From NCBI RefSeq assembly GCF_000308595.1, contig NZ_BAGA01000086.1:1-58843 (forward strand): 58,843 bases of DNA, read 5' to 3'. The position numbers were made by a program, and so were the translations under genes. Shown here in pieces: positions 18,340-27,836 of the stretch (position 1 is the first letter of the stretch; each line of letters begins with the position of its first letter). A model generated the notes under the pieces. The model searched no databases. It saw nothing but the letters and a program-made list of their open reading frames with translations, and was not told where the DNA came from. This DNA comes from Nocardia higoensis NBRC 100133 (GTDB lineage: Bacteria; Actinomycetota; Actinomycetes; Mycobacteriales; Mycobacteriaceae).

Positions 18340-19242
18340 TCAGGGCAGGTACACGCGGGCGGCCAGCCAGCGGCCGTCGACCAGTTGCATGGTCATCACC
18401 ACTCGGCTGCGGTCGATCCGCGGATCGGGCGAGGCCGCGTTGGTCACCGTCTGGTCGATGAACAGCAGTACCTCGACCTCGGTCTCGCCCGCGGATTTCA
18501 CGGCGGCGTCGAGCACGGTGCCCTGTCCCGTCGCCTTGTTCTCCACCAGCAGTTCGCGCAGCTGACCGCTGGAGCGGGTGTACATATCGCGGAACTCACC
18601 GGTCGAGCCGTCCAGCACAGCGGCGAAATCACGGTCGAGGTTGTCGGAATCGACGCTGGTCAAGGTGACCGCATAGGCGCGGGCGGCCGCGAGGGCCGCA
18701 TCGGAGGCCGCTTGCAGATCATCGTGCTGCTTCACCTTCCAGCCGAAGTACGCCGCGGCCACCGTCGCGACGATCGCCAGCACGCTCACGGCGGGGACCA
18801 GACCTCGGCGCGCGCGGGCGAGCAACCGCCGCGCGGGCGACCGATTCCCGGTCTCACCCGCGCGCTTGTCGGGCTCAGCAGCCAGCTCGGCAGCCTCGGG
18901 AGCGGGCTTGTCGGGCTCGGCGGCCAGCTCGGCAGCCTCGGGAGCGGGCTTGTCGGGCTCGGCGGCCACCTCGGCAGCCTCGGGAGCGGGCTTGTCGGGC
19001 TCGGCGGCCACCTCGGCAGCCTCAGCGGCAGGCCCCTCGGGCTCAGCGGCCACCTCGGCGGCCTCAGCGGCAGGCCCGTCGGGCTCAGCGGCAGGCCCGT
19101 CGGCCGCAGTAGCAGGCTCGTCGGGCTCAGCAGCAGGCTCGTCGGCCGTGGCGCCCGGCTCCACGGCCGAAGCCGCGACAGCGGCCGAACCGTCGTTCGC
19201 GGACGCCCGCTCCTGCACCGATCCAGTTGTCTTGCGGCTCAT
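18340..19242 (-). CDS. Mce-associated membrane protein with Ala/Pro/Glu repeat region
   Basis: 300 residues from the ATG at 19242, which has AGGAGG upstream. The N-terminal 130 residues are low-complexity Glu-Pro-Ala repeats of 14 residues. A single transmembrane helix follows (about 140-163: VPAVSVLAIVATVAAAYFGW), then an extracytoplasmic domain of the Mas/VirB8-like type (SDAALAAARAYAVTLTSV...RVVMTMQLVDGRWLAARV). Mas proteins are thought to stabilise Mce transporters. It lies 41 bp downstream of mceF in the same operon. The number of repeats may vary between strains. Confidence 0.82.
   Translation of the reverse strand: MSRKTTGSVQERASANDGSAAVAASAVEPGATADEPAAEPDEPATAADGPAAEPDGPAAEAAEVAAEPEGPAAEAAEVAAEPDKPAPEAAEVAAEPDKPAPEAAELAAEPDKPAPEAAELAAEPDKRAGETGNRSPARRLLARARRGLVPAVSVLAIVATVAAAYFGWKVKQHDDLQAASDAALAAARAYAVTLTSVDSDNLDRDFAAVLDGSTGEFRDMYTRSSGQLRELLVENKATGQGTVLDAAVKSAGETEVEVLLFIDQTVTNAASPDPRIDRSRVVMTMQLVDGRWLAARVYLP
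18864..19150. repeat. 42-bp coding tandem repeats within the Mce-associated gene
   Basis: Units start at 18864, 18906, 18948, 18990, 19032 and 19074, exactly 42 bp apart. Beyond 19074 they decay to 21-bp half units (19095, 19116, 19137). They encode 14-residue units like EPDKPAPEAAELAA. Because both unit lengths are multiples of three, copy-number changes would keep the frame. Confidence 0.85.
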
Positions 19243-19283
19243 GGTTTTCCTCCTGTGCTGTCGAGTGCGGGCGGTCGATCGGG

Positions 19284-20561
19284 TCACCGCACCGGCGCGG
19301 GCGGTGGTGGCGGCAGTTGCGGGCCGCCGAAGTTCAGCGGGATCGACAGCGGGCCGATGGGGGTGCGGGTGGTCTGCGATTCGGGGGACACACCGGGCGG
19401 CGGACCTTCGGGGATCTCCTCCCCGGGCGGGCGCGGCGCGTTCCGGGCGCCGCGGATGAGCACCGAGGGATCGGTGTTCGGGCAATAGGTGTAGCGGTAC
19501 GGCTCGGGGAAATCCGGCAGCGACGGCGGGCGGCGCGGGAGGTCGTAGTCGCAGGCGTAGCGGGGATAGAGATTGACCAGGCCCCAGATGCCGCCGTCGT
19601 GGAAGGCGACCGCGATCGCGTCGAGCGTGGAGCCGTCCCGGCCGGTGGGGAAGAAGAACTCCTGGAGCGCGGGGACACGCGTGGAGGTCATCTGCGCGGT
19701 CACCCCCAGGTGGTCGAGCAGCTCCGCCCCGGCGGCGGAGTTGTCGGCGAGCAGGGCGTCCAGCGCGCGCAGCGTGCCGGGAGCCGCGCCGAGCAACTCG
19801 ACATAGCCGCCGGATTTGGCGGCCACCCCGCTGAGGAAGGAGTCCGCGTCGGCGGAGAATTCGGAGTAGCGCAGCTCGCTCACCGTGGCCAGCACCGCAC
19901 GGCTGTCACGCAACAGGCCGACGGTCTGCGGCAGCACCGAGTCCAGGGTGGAGATCAGGAAGACGCCACCGTCGATGATGTCGGCGAGCTTGTCCGGCCC
20001 CTCCGGTCCGACTCCGAGTTCGCCGACGATGGTCGCGATCTGTTCCGGATCCACCTGGTCGAGCGTGGAATCCAGCGCGGCGAGGGTGCGCCACAGCGGT
20101 GCGGGCGTGCTGGTGCGTTCCCGGGCGATCTCGTCGCCGTCGGCGAGGTAGGGCCCGTCGTCACTGTCGGAGCGGAAGTCGAGATACTGCTCCCCCGCCA
20201 TGGACAGGCTCGCCACCCGGACCGTGCCGCCCGCGGGTATCCGCGCCGCGGCGTCGACGACCGCGACCGCCACCAGACCCTCGTCGGTCAGCTCGACCGA
20301 TTCGACCTTGCCGACCGGCACGCCGCGCAAGGCCACGTTCTGCCCGGGCAGCAGCCCGCCGGAGTCGGCGAGATACACCCGCACCCGCATGGTGGCGGCG
20401 GTGGGATCCACGCCGAGCGCGCCGAACGCGAGATATGCGACACCGCAGAGCAATACGCCGATCAGCGCCGCGGTGGACAGGGCGTTGCGCCGCCTGTGTG
20501 CGGCGCGCACGGTCGTCACGAGCGGGCGCGCCGCGAATTCCAGCGGAGAGCGCGGGTTCAT
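19284..20561 (-). CDS. mceF: Mce-family protein, MceF position
   Basis: 425 residues. One N-terminal transmembrane helix (about 27-48) is followed by the MlaD/Mce domain (MRVRVYLADSGGLLPGQNVALRGVPVGKVESV) and the helical region. A Pro-rich C-terminal tail (about 345-425) has a Cys pair (YACDY...YTYCPNTDPS) that could form a disulfide outside the membrane. Mce proteins form a hexameric tunnel that carries lipids from the outer envelope to the YrbE permease. The ATG overlaps the mceE stop by 4 bp. Confidence 0.92.
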   Translation of the reverse strand: MNPRSPLEFAARPLVTTVRAAHRRRNALSTAALIGVLLCGVAYLAFGALGVDPTAATMRVRVYLADSGGLLPGQNVALRGVPVGKVESVELTDEGLVAVAVVDAAARIPAGGTVRVASLSMAGEQYLDFRSDSDDGPYLADGDEIARERTSTPAPLWRTLAALDSTLDQVDPEQIATIVGELGVGPEGPDKLADIIDGGVFLISTLDSVLPQTVGLLRDSRAVLATVSELRYSEFSADADSFLSGVAAKSGGYVELLGAAPGTLRALDALLADNSAAGAELLDHLGVTAQMTSTRVPALQEFFFPTGRDGSTLDAIAVAFHDGGIWGLVNLYPRYACDYDLPRRPPSLPDFPEPYRYTYCPNTDPSVLIRGARNAPRPPGEEIPEGPPPGVSPESQTTRTPIGPLSIPLNFGGPQLPPPPPAPVR

Positions 20562-21664
20562 CGCGCACCCCCGGTGATCTTGTCCTGCAATTTCAGCAGG
20601 GTGTAGGTGAAGGTGCCGATGAAGGCCGCCCAGTCGCTCAGGTCGGGCAACCGGCTTTCCGGATCACCGGGATGGTTGGGATCGGGCAGGTAGCCGAGCG
20701 CGAGATCCTGGAAATCGGCGTCCACATTGGCCGAGGTGGAGGTGGTGACGGAGATGATCGGGCCGAGCATCGCGTTCAGCGCGGCCAGGTTCGCGTCGGG
20801 GTGGGTCGCGGCGGCGGAGAGCCCGGCGGCGACCCGGTTGAGGTCGGCGACCATGCCGGTGGTCTGCTCGCCGTCGAGTCCGGGCAGGGTCGCGAGCCGG
20901 GTACTGATCGATTCCACCCGGCGGACCAGCGCCAGGGCCTCGGTGGCGTTGGCGTCCAGTGTGTCCAGAGCGGGGCCCGCGGCGGCGATGAGCCCGTCGA
21001 TGCCGGCGCGCTGAGCATCGAGGGTACGGGCCAGGGCGTCGATGCCCGCGAGGGTGGCGCGGATGTCGTCGGAGCGGGCGGCCAGCGTCTGCACCACGTG
21101 CGTGGACTGCGCGATCAGCGCGGCGAGTTCCTCGCCCCGCTCGCCCACGGCATTGCCGAGCCCGTTGACGAGGGTGGTCAGATTGCGGATCGCTCCGCCG
21201 TTGACCAGCAGGGCGGCCGTGCTCAGCAGTTCCTCGATGGTGGCCGCCGAGGCGGTCTGCTCCTCGGCGAGACTGTCACCGTCACCGAGCAACGGGGTCG
21301 CGGCGGTGACGTCGCCGGGCGGGGTCAGCGAGACGAACACATCGCCCAGCGGCGTGGCGGTGCGCAGTTCGGCGCGCGTGCCCAGCGGCAGCTGCACCGC
21401 GCGCTCGATGCGCAGGGTGACCACGGCGGTGTAGTCGCGCACCGCCATCTCCGCGACCTCGCCGACATCGGCGCCGAGCAGCCGGACCTTGGCCTTGGCG
21501 GGCAGGTTCAGCGCGTTGGCGAATTCGGCCCGCACGGTGTAGCCGTCGGCCCCGCCGGGGGCGGGCAACGGCAGCTCGCCGAGGCCGGCCGAGCAGGCGG
21601 TGGTGCCGGCGAGCGTCGCGATCAGCAGCGCGCTCGCGCGGAGCAGACGGTCACGCGCCCTCAT
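20558..21664 (-). CDS. mceE: Mce-family lipoprotein, MceE position
   Basis: 368 residues. A signal peptide ends in a probable lipobox (AGTTACSAG, Cys about 24), as in MceE/Lpr proteins. The Mce domain follows (YTVRAEFANALNLPAKAKVRLLGADVGEVAEM, FVSLTPPG), then the helical domain. The lipid anchor would tether the Mce tunnel in the envelope. It overlaps mceD (ATGA) and mceF, consistent with strict translational coupling. No substrate can be read from the sequence. Confidence 0.9.
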   Translation of the reverse strand: MRARDRLLRASALLIATLAGTTACSAGLGELPLPAPGGADGYTVRAEFANALNLPAKAKVRLLGADVGEVAEMAVRDYTAVVTLRIERAVQLPLGTRAELRTATPLGDVFVSLTPPGDVTAATPLLGDGDSLAEEQTASAATIEELLSTAALLVNGGAIRNLTTLVNGLGNAVGERGEELAALIAQSTHVVQTLAARSDDIRATLAGIDALARTLDAQRAGIDGLIAAAGPALDTLDANATEALALVRRVESISTRLATLPGLDGEQTTGMVADLNRVAAGLSAAATHPDANLAALNAMLGPIISVTTSTSANVDADFQDLALGYLPDPNHPGDPESRLPDLSDWAAFIGTFTYTLLKLQDKITGGAR

Positions 21665-22782
21665 CGCGGCATCTCCGCCATCGCGGTGAGCATGTCGGTG
21701 ATCCCGAAGTCGGGGCCGAAGTCCTGCAATGTGCCGGTGGCGCAGCCCAGTTGGCGCAGCCCGAGCACATTGCAGAACTCCTTGACCAGCTGCCCGTCGA
21801 AGAAGACCTTGTCCAGCAGCGCGTGCACCCGCACGCCCCGGTACTCGAAATCGACCGCGGCGTAGGCATTGTCGAGCAGCAGCGGGGTGACGTCGAGGAA
21901 TTCGGCCAGCTCGCGCCGGTAGTCGGCCAGCGCCCTGGTCACGGTGTTCGCATCGGCCACGGTGCTGCGCAGGGCTTCGGCGTTGTCGGTGAGCAGCGCC
22001 TCGGTGCCGCGCATGAGTTCCTCGATCCGCGCGCCGGTCCGCCCCTCGCCGATCCGCAGGTCGGCGAGCAGGTCGGTGAGCATGCCGGTGTTCGTGGCGA
22101 AGTCCCGGACCAGCTGATCGTTGTCGGCGGCCGAGCCCGCCAGCACGGCCAGCTCGTCGGCGAGCCGGGTGACGGTGGCCTGCCATTCGGCGCCGCCGTC
22201 CTCGCTCATCCGCAGCACCTCGGCCAGTTCGGCCATGGTCGCGCGCAGGTCGGGTCCGCTGCGGGCGGCGATCTCGGCGGAGACACCGAGCAGCCGCGCC
22301 ACCGGTCCGGCGCCGGGCTGCTCCTCGGCGAGTTCGCCCGCCATCGTCTCGGCCGCGCCGAGCAGCCGCTCGAACTCGACGGGGGTCCTGGTCCGGTCCC
22401 GACCGAGCCGAGCGCCGTCGGCCAGCACCGGCCCGTCCCGGTAGACGGGCGTGAACTCGACGTGCCGATCGGTGAGCACCGAGGTCGACAGCGTGACCGC
22501 GCTGGCATCGGCGGGAATGCGCACGCCCTCGTCGATGCGCATGGTCACCTCGACGCGGCTACCTCTCGGCTCGACGGCGGTCACCTCACCCACGTCCATC
22601 CCGAGCACGGCGACGGCGTTGCCGACGTAGAGCCCCGCGCCGTTGTCGAATTCGGCGACCACGGTGATGCCCTCGCCACCGGACCCCATCGGTCCCGCAC
22701 ACCCGGCGACCGCGCCGACCAGCACCACGGCGGCCGTGCGCACGGCGAGCGACAGGCGCGAGATGATTCGGCAACCGTTCAT
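21661..22782 (-). CDS. mceD: Mce-family protein, MceD position, with lipobox
   Basis: 373 residues. The N-terminus is a lipoprotein-type signal with VAGCAG at about Cys 28, unusual for the D position, where a plain transmembrane anchor is more common. The Mce domain (ITVVAEFDNGAGLYVGNAVAVLGMDVGEVTAV) and helical MCE region follow, with the conserved end KVFFDGQLVKEFCNVLGLRQLGC. It is the fourth mce gene and overlaps neighbours by 4 bp on each side. The lipobox means two Mce subunits here may be lipid-anchored. Confidence 0.9.
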   Translation of the reverse strand: MNGCRIISRLSLAVRTAAVVLVGAVAGCAGPMGSGGEGITVVAEFDNGAGLYVGNAVAVLGMDVGEVTAVEPRGSRVEVTMRIDEGVRIPADASAVTLSTSVLTDRHVEFTPVYRDGPVLADGARLGRDRTRTPVEFERLLGAAETMAGELAEEQPGAGPVARLLGVSAEIAARSGPDLRATMAELAEVLRMSEDGGAEWQATVTRLADELAVLAGSAADNDQLVRDFATNTGMLTDLLADLRIGEGRTGARIEELMRGTEALLTDNAEALRSTVADANTVTRALADYRRELAEFLDVTPLLLDNAYAAVDFEYRGVRVHALLDKVFFDGQLVKEFCNVLGLRQLGCATGTLQDFGPDFGITDMLTAMAEMPR

Positions 22783-23828
22783 CGGCAGTCCTCGTGGTAG
22801 GCGGCGAGACCGCCCTCGACCGCACGCCCGCTCAGCGCGCACATCCAGGAGTCGATCATCGGCCCGGCGGGCGCGGTGAAGTCGACCTCGTTGGCGGTGC
22901 CGGAGGCATTGGCGAAATTGCGGATCGGGACGGGCAGGATCTCGAGGATGTTGCGCAACAGTTCGTCGTTGTGCGCCAATCCGGCGAGCAGGTCGCCGAG
23001 ACCGTCGAGCAGTTCGTCGATCTGCGGCCGGTCCTCGACGACGAGAGCGCCGACCTGATCGGCCAGCCTGCGGGTGGCGTCCATCAACCGCTGGATCGCT
23101 TCGCCGCGGGCCAGCATCTCGGCCAGCAGGTCGCGGCCCTGGCCCATGATCGCCGCCAGGTCCGCGCGCTGCCGGGTGAACGTCTCGGTCAACCGCTGGG
23201 TGCCTGCCAGCAGATCGCCCAGCTCGCCGCGGCGGTCGCCGACGACGGCGGCCAGGGTGCGCATGTCGGCCAGCAGCCCGGGCAGCACCGAGGGCACCCC
23301 CTGGAGTTGCCCGGCGAGGCTGTCCAGGGAGTCGGCGATACCCGCGGTGTCGATCTCCTCGAAGGTGACCGTCGCGTTCTCCAGCGCCTGCTGCAGGTCG
23401 TAGGGAACCTCGGTGCGCTCCAGGGGAATTCGCCGGTCCGGCAGCGAACCGGACCCGGCGGGGCGCAGTTCGACGTAGCGGGCGCCGAGCAGAGTGGTCA
23501 GCTTGATCGCCGCGCCGGTGTCGGCGCCGAGGGGGACCGCGTCGTCCACGGCGAGGTCCACGCGCACCCGGTCACCGTCGAGCCGGACACCGTCGACCGC
23601 GCCGACCGGCACCCCGGCCACGCTGATCAGGTCACCCGGGGCGATGCCCGCCGCCTGCGCGAATTCGGCCTCGTACCGGGTCCGGCCCGGGTCGCCCGTA
23701 CCGAACCCCACCGCGCCCGCGACGACGATCAGCAGCACGGCCAGCGCCACCGCGCCGAGCACGGGGCCGGGATATTCCTCGAGCGGGCGCAGCCGGAGCC
23801 TGCCCCGCGCGGATCGTGTCGACATCAC
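22779..23828 (-). CDS. mceC: Mce-family protein, MceC position
   Basis: 349 residues. It has one N-terminal transmembrane segment (about 22-44) and then the Mce domain (YEAEFAQAAGIAPGDLISVAGVPVGAVDGV, LGARYVELRPAG), followed by long amphipathic helices. The C-terminus PMIDSWMCALSGR...YHEDCR has two Cys. GTG at 23828 and ATG at 23825 are equivalent starts. It starts 3 bp after the mceB stop. Confidence 0.92.
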   Translation of the reverse strand: MMSTRSARGRLRLRPLEEYPGPVLGAVALAVLLIVVAGAVGFGTGDPGRTRYEAEFAQAAGIAPGDLISVAGVPVGAVDGVRLDGDRVRVDLAVDDAVPLGADTGAAIKLTTLLGARYVELRPAGSGSLPDRRIPLERTEVPYDLQQALENATVTFEEIDTAGIADSLDSLAGQLQGVPSVLPGLLADMRTLAAVVGDRRGELGDLLAGTQRLTETFTRQRADLAAIMGQGRDLLAEMLARGEAIQRLMDATRRLADQVGALVVEDRPQIDELLDGLGDLLAGLAHNDELLRNILEILPVPIRNFANASGTANEVDFTAPAGPMIDSWMCALSGRAVEGGLAAYHEDCR

Positions 23829-23831
23829 GGC

Positions 23832-24869
23832 TCACCTACAGACGGGCGAATACTGGGCTTGCCCACCCGGAGTGGCGAGCCCGACGACGGTCGGCACGAG
23901 GTTGCTCAATCCGGGCAGCACCGTCACGCCGAAATTGCACAGATAGGTGTTCAGGTACGCGCCTTCCTGGCTCACCCGCGCCAGCCCCTTCATCAGGGCG
24001 GGCATGTTGAAGCCGAGATAGGCGAAGTTCTCCTTGTTCTCCTGGAAGTGGCGCGTGAAACCCGGCTCGCGGTAGAGCATTTCGGTCAGGTCCGGCTCGA
24101 TGCCGTCGACCACCCGCGCCATCCGGTCGGTGGTGACCGAGACGGTGGTGAGCGCGCCGAGCAGTTCGTCGCGGTGCGCGCTGAGCCCGTCGACGAGGGC
24201 GCGAGAGCGGACGATGAGCGAACTCAGCTCGCCGGCCTGCCCGGCGAGGTTGCCCACCACCCGGTTCAAGTTCGTGATGACCTCGCCCAGCACCTCGTCC
24301 GGGCCGGCCAGTGCCTGCGCCAGCGCGGAGACCTGCTCGATCAGCAGCACCAGCGAGGCATTGTCGCCCTGCAACGCGGTGACCAGCGCGGCGGTCAGGT
24401 TGTCGACCTGGTGCGGGTCGAGGCCGGCGAACAGCGGCTCGAATCCGTTGAGCAGCGCCGAGATGTCGAAGGACGGCTCGGTGCGCTCGAGCGGGATCTC
24501 CGCGCCGGGCGCCAGCTCGCCCGGATCGCCGTGATCGACCTTCGCCAGGCCGAGATAGCGCTGACCGATGACGTTCTGATAGGTGATCGAGGCCCGGGTG
24601 TCGCCGTAGAGCTTCTGATCGGATCCCACCCGGAAGCGCACTCGCGCGAGCGTGCCGTCGAGTTCGATGCGGTCGACACGGCCGACCCGCACTCCCGCCA
24701 TCCGCACGTCGTCACCGGCGCGCAACCCGCTCACATCGCTGAACACCGCGCTGTAGCCGTACGTTTCGCCGTCGATGCGGCGATCCAGCGTCACGAAGGT
24801 CATCCACAACAGCGCGAAGGCGACCGTCACGAACAGGCTCACGCCGATCAGGGGCTTGCGGTAACTCAT
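23832..24869 (-). CDS. mceB: Mce-family protein, MceB position
   Basis: 345 residues. The N-terminal membrane anchor (about 7-25: IGVSLFVTVAFALLWMTFV) is followed by the Mce domain (YSAVFSDVSGLRAGDDVRMAGVRVGRVDRI, QRYLGLAKVDHGDPGELAPG). The MceB-typical C-terminal region FTRHFQENKENFAYLGFNMPALMKGLARVSQEGAYLNTYLCNFG is well conserved. The ATG overlaps the mceA stop by 4 bp. Confidence 0.93.
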   Translation of the reverse strand: MSYRKPLIGVSLFVTVAFALLWMTFVTLDRRIDGETYGYSAVFSDVSGLRAGDDVRMAGVRVGRVDRIELDGTLARVRFRVGSDQKLYGDTRASITYQNVIGQRYLGLAKVDHGDPGELAPGAEIPLERTEPSFDISALLNGFEPLFAGLDPHQVDNLTAALVTALQGDNASLVLLIEQVSALAQALAGPDEVLGEVITNLNRVVGNLAGQAGELSSLIVRSRALVDGLSAHRDELLGALTTVSVTTDRMARVVDGIEPDLTEMLYREPGFTRHFQENKENFAYLGFNMPALMKGLARVSQEGAYLNTYLCNFGVTVLPGLSNLVPTVVGLATPGGQAQYSPVCR

Positions 24870-26143
24870 CGGTCGCCTCCGGTGGGGAACGGCCCGTCGG
24901 CCAGCAACGGCGCGAGCAGGGATTCGGCGCCGTTGCCGCCGCCGGTGAGCACGCGCTCGATCAGCTCGCGCAATTCGGCGGGCAGTTCCTGCGCGGACAG
25001 GCCCGCGGGCGCGTAGGTACTCGGGTCCATGGTCGCGGGCAGCTCCTGGACCGGGATCTCGGTAGGCGCCGTCGCGCAGCTCGGGCCGGCGAGCTCGCCG
25101 TAGCGCGGGCAGTCGGCGCGGGTGTACATGGTGTGCGGGGTCAGCCGGAACTGGAATTTGCCGATGCCGCGCGGATGTTCGGCGTTGTAGAACTCCGAGA
25201 ACCACAGCCCGGACAGTTTGTTGAACCGGGCCACGATCGGGCCGAAGGTCGGCGCGCCGTCGGCGAAGACGTCGAGCACGGGGCCGAAGTCTTCGAGCAC
25301 GGTGTCGATCCGGTCGACACGTCGCTCCAGGGCGCCGTCGACGGTCTCCAGGGTGGCGCCGCCCGCGCCCATCAGATCGGCCAGCGCCGCCTGGTGCTCG
25401 GCGAAGGTCTGCAGGGGCACCACCGCCGCGTGCAGTGCGTCGACCAGTTCCGGGGCGGATCGCTCGAGCCCACGCACGGCCTCGGCCAGCAGGCTCAGCG
25501 TGGGCACACCGCCGTCGGAGGTGAGCAGCGCGTCGAGTTCCCTGGTGATCCGCACCGTCGCCGCCCCGGCCGCGACGATGTCCGCGCCACGCCGATCGGT
25601 GGCGCGCGCGACCGCCGTGAGCGCGCCGACAGCGGCGTCGGTGCCTACCCGGGTGGCGGCGGCGAGGATTTCGCGCAGTTCGGTGAGCGCTGTCTGCAAC
25701 TGGACCGTCGACAGACTGCGGTCCTGGGTGATCTCGGCGTGCTCGGTCAGCGCCGGACCCGGTCCGTTGTCGACCAGTTGCACCGACGACACCGCGAACA
25801 CATTGCTCGGCACCACCCGCGCGGTGACGGTGGCCGGAATGCGCCGTGCCGCAGCCGGTTCCAGCGCCAGCTGCACCCGTGCGGGACCACCGTCGAGCGA
25901 GGGCGTGACCCGCCCGACCGTGCCGACGAGCAGTCCGCGGAACTTCACATCTGAACGCGGCGGCAGCCCGTCGCCGAGCTGGTCGAGCACGGCGACCACG
26001 TCGACCTTCTCGTCGAAGCGACCGGTCGACTTCATCAGCAGCACCGAGACCACCACGCCGGTCACCAGGACCAGTACCAGCCCGCGTGCCACCAGTGCGA
26101 AACCGGAGGGCCCGCGGCCGTCCTTCTCGAACAGAATCGACAT
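24866..26143 (-). CDS. mceA: Mce-family protein, MceA position
   Basis: 425 residues. It has an N-terminal transmembrane helix (about 16-37), the Mce domain (VAVLDQLGDGLPPRSDVKFRGLLVGTVGRV) and the helical domain, ending in MceA-typical YNAEHPRGIGKFQFRLTPHTMYTRADCPRYGELAGPSC. The ATG at 26143 is used; a GTG at 26149 overlapping the yrbEB stop is equally possible. MceA leads the six Mce subunits that form the periplasm-spanning tunnel. Confidence 0.92.
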   Translation of the reverse strand: MSILFEKDGRGPSGFALVARGLVLVLVTGVVVSVLLMKSTGRFDEKVDVVAVLDQLGDGLPPRSDVKFRGLLVGTVGRVTPSLDGGPARVQLALEPAAARRIPATVTARVVPSNVFAVSSVQLVDNGPGPALTEHAEITQDRSLSTVQLQTALTELREILAAATRVGTDAAVGALTAVARATDRRGADIVAAGAATVRITRELDALLTSDGGVPTLSLLAEAVRGLERSAPELVDALHAAVVPLQTFAEHQAALADLMGAGGATLETVDGALERRVDRIDTVLEDFGPVLDVFADGAPTFGPIVARFNKLSGLWFSEFYNAEHPRGIGKFQFRLTPHTMYTRADCPRYGELAGPSCATAPTEIPVQELPATMDPSTYAPAGLSAQELPAELRELIERVLTGGGNGAESLLAPLLADGPFPTGGDR

Positions 26144-26145
26144 GC

Positions 26146-27000
26146 TCACCCCCCGAGCCGAGCGCTCGCGCCGATGCCCCACAGGGCGATGGTCAGCAGC
26201 AGATTGACGACGATCATCAGCGAGATCGCCGAACGCATGGCGCGGCCTGCCGCGATCCCGACCCCCTGCGGACCGCCCGCGGCGTAGAAGCCGTAGTAGC
26301 ACTGCACCGTCGAGGTGATGATCACGAACAGCAGCGCTTTGATCAGCGAGTACACGATGTCGGGCCCGTTGAGCACCAACTGGAAGTAGTGCTGGTAGGT
26401 GCCCGCCGACAGACTGCCGGTCATTCCCACGACCATCTGCACCGCCAGATAGTTCGCCGCCAGGCACATCAGGTACAGCGGAACGATCGCCAGCATCGAG
26501 GCCATCAGCCGGGTGCTCACCAGATACGGGATCGAGCGGATCGCCATGGACTCCATCGCCTCGATCTCTTCGGAGATCCGCATGGCGCCCAGCTGGGCGG
26601 TGAACCGGCAGCCCGCCTGGGAGGCGAAGGCCAGGCCCGCCATGATCGGCGCGAGCTCGCGGGTGGAGGCCGTCGAGGCGACCAGCCCGACGGTCGGCTC
26701 CATCCCGAGCAGGTGCAGCGCGTTGTAGCCTTCGAGCCCGACGATCGCGCCGCCTGCCGCGCCGAGGACGATGATGACCCCGGCCGTGCCGCCGCCGACC
26801 ACCAGCGACCCGTTGCCCCAGGTGACATCGGCCAGTATCCGCAGGAACTCCGCGCGATAGTGCCGCAGCGCCAACGGAATCGAGAAGAGCGACCGCATGG
26901 CGAAGGTGCTCATGTGCCCGAGCCGCATCATCACGACGCCCGCCCGGCCCGCGCCGAGACGCAGCAGCTTGGTGCCCGGAGGGTAGTAGGGAGCAGCCAT
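26146..27000 (-). CDS. yrbEB: YrbE-family permease (MlaE), second subunit
   Basis: 284 residues with five to six hydrophobic segments. The MlaE/YrbE signature is clear: LASTASTRELAPIMAGLAFASQAGCRFTAQLGAMRISEEIEAMESMAIRSIPYLVSTRL, containing the EExDAL-like helix that contacts the ATPase. It forms the inner-membrane permease with YrbEA; the MceG ATPase is not in this window and is usually encoded elsewhere. The ATG overlaps the yrbEA stop (TGATG). Confidence 0.93.
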   Translation of the reverse strand: MAAPYYPPGTKLLRLGAGRAGVVMMRLGHMSTFAMRSLFSIPLALRHYRAEFLRILADVTWGNGSLVVGGGTAGVIIVLGAAGGAIVGLEGYNALHLLGMEPTVGLVASTASTRELAPIMAGLAFASQAGCRFTAQLGAMRISEEIEAMESMAIRSIPYLVSTRLMASMLAIVPLYLMCLAANYLAVQMVVGMTGSLSAGTYQHYFQLVLNGPDIVYSLIKALLFVIITSTVQCYYGFYAAGGPQGVGIAAGRAMRSAISLMIVVNLLLTIALWGIGASARLGG

Positions 27001-27836
27001 CACAACCCCTGCCGGGGGAACAGGATCATCGACAGCTGGGTGAAGACGACATTGACCACCATCAGCAGCAGGATCGACGAGACCACGGTCGAATTCACCG
27101 CATTGGCCACCCCGGCGGGCCCGCCCTGGGTGGACAGCCCCTTCTCGCAGGCCACCACCGCCACGATCGCGCCGTAGACAACGGCTTTGACCAGAGTCAG
27201 CACCAGATCGCCCACGGTGGCGAAGGAGGCGAAGGTGGTCACGAAACTGCCCGGCGCGCCGTTCTGCACGAAGACGTTGAACAGATAGCCGGCCAGGAAG
27301 CCGACGAAGCACACCACCCCGGTCAGGGAAAGACCGACCAGCACCGCCGCGGCCAGGCGCGGCACCACCAGCCGGCGCACCACCGAGACCCCCATGACCT
27401 CCATGGCGTCGATCTCGTCGCGGATCTTGCGCGAGCCGAGGTCCGCGCAGATCGCCGAGCCCACCGCCGCGGCCATCAGCAGGGCGGCCACCATCGGCGC
27501 GCCCTGCCGGATCACCGCGAGCCCGCTGGCCGCACCCGCCAATGAGGACGCACCCACCTGCCCGGCCAGCAGACCGAACTGGATGGACAGCGTCACCCCG
27601 ATCGGCAGCGAGACGAAGATCGTCGGCAGCACCGCGGCCGAGGACATGAACGCCGACTGCCTGACGAACTCGGCGAAGGCGAACCGGCCGGTCAGCACAT
27701 CGACCACCAGATACTGCACCGCCCGCACACCGAGGACGAACTGACCACCCACGGTCGACAGCGCGGTCACGGGGTGGCGGCGCAGGTACCCGCGCCACCA
27801 CTGCGCGATCTCTCGCGTCGCGACCTGCTGCGTCAT
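27000..27836 (-). CDS. yrbEA: YrbE-family permease (MlaE), first subunit
   Basis: 278 residues, the first gene of the mce operon. It has MlaE-type membrane segments and the coupling motif ADLGSRKIRDEIDAMEVMGVSVVRRLVVPRL. With YrbEB it forms the permease of the Mce lipid ABC importer. The start is the ATG at 27836; no strong ribosome-binding site is obvious. About 730 bp of non-coding sequence lies upstream and must hold the operon promoter. Confidence 0.93.
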   Translation of the reverse strand: MTQQVATREIAQWWRGYLRRHPVTALSTVGGQFVLGVRAVQYLVVDVLTGRFAFAEFVRQSAFMSSAAVLPTIFVSLPIGVTLSIQFGLLAGQVGASSLAGAASGLAVIRQGAPMVAALLMAAAVGSAICADLGSRKIRDEIDAMEVMGVSVVRRLVVPRLAAAVLVGLSLTGVVCFVGFLAGYLFNVFVQNGAPGSFVTTFASFATVGDLVLTLVKAVVYGAIVAVVACEKGLSTQGGPAGVANAVNSTVVSSILLLMVVNVVFTQLSMILFPRQGL

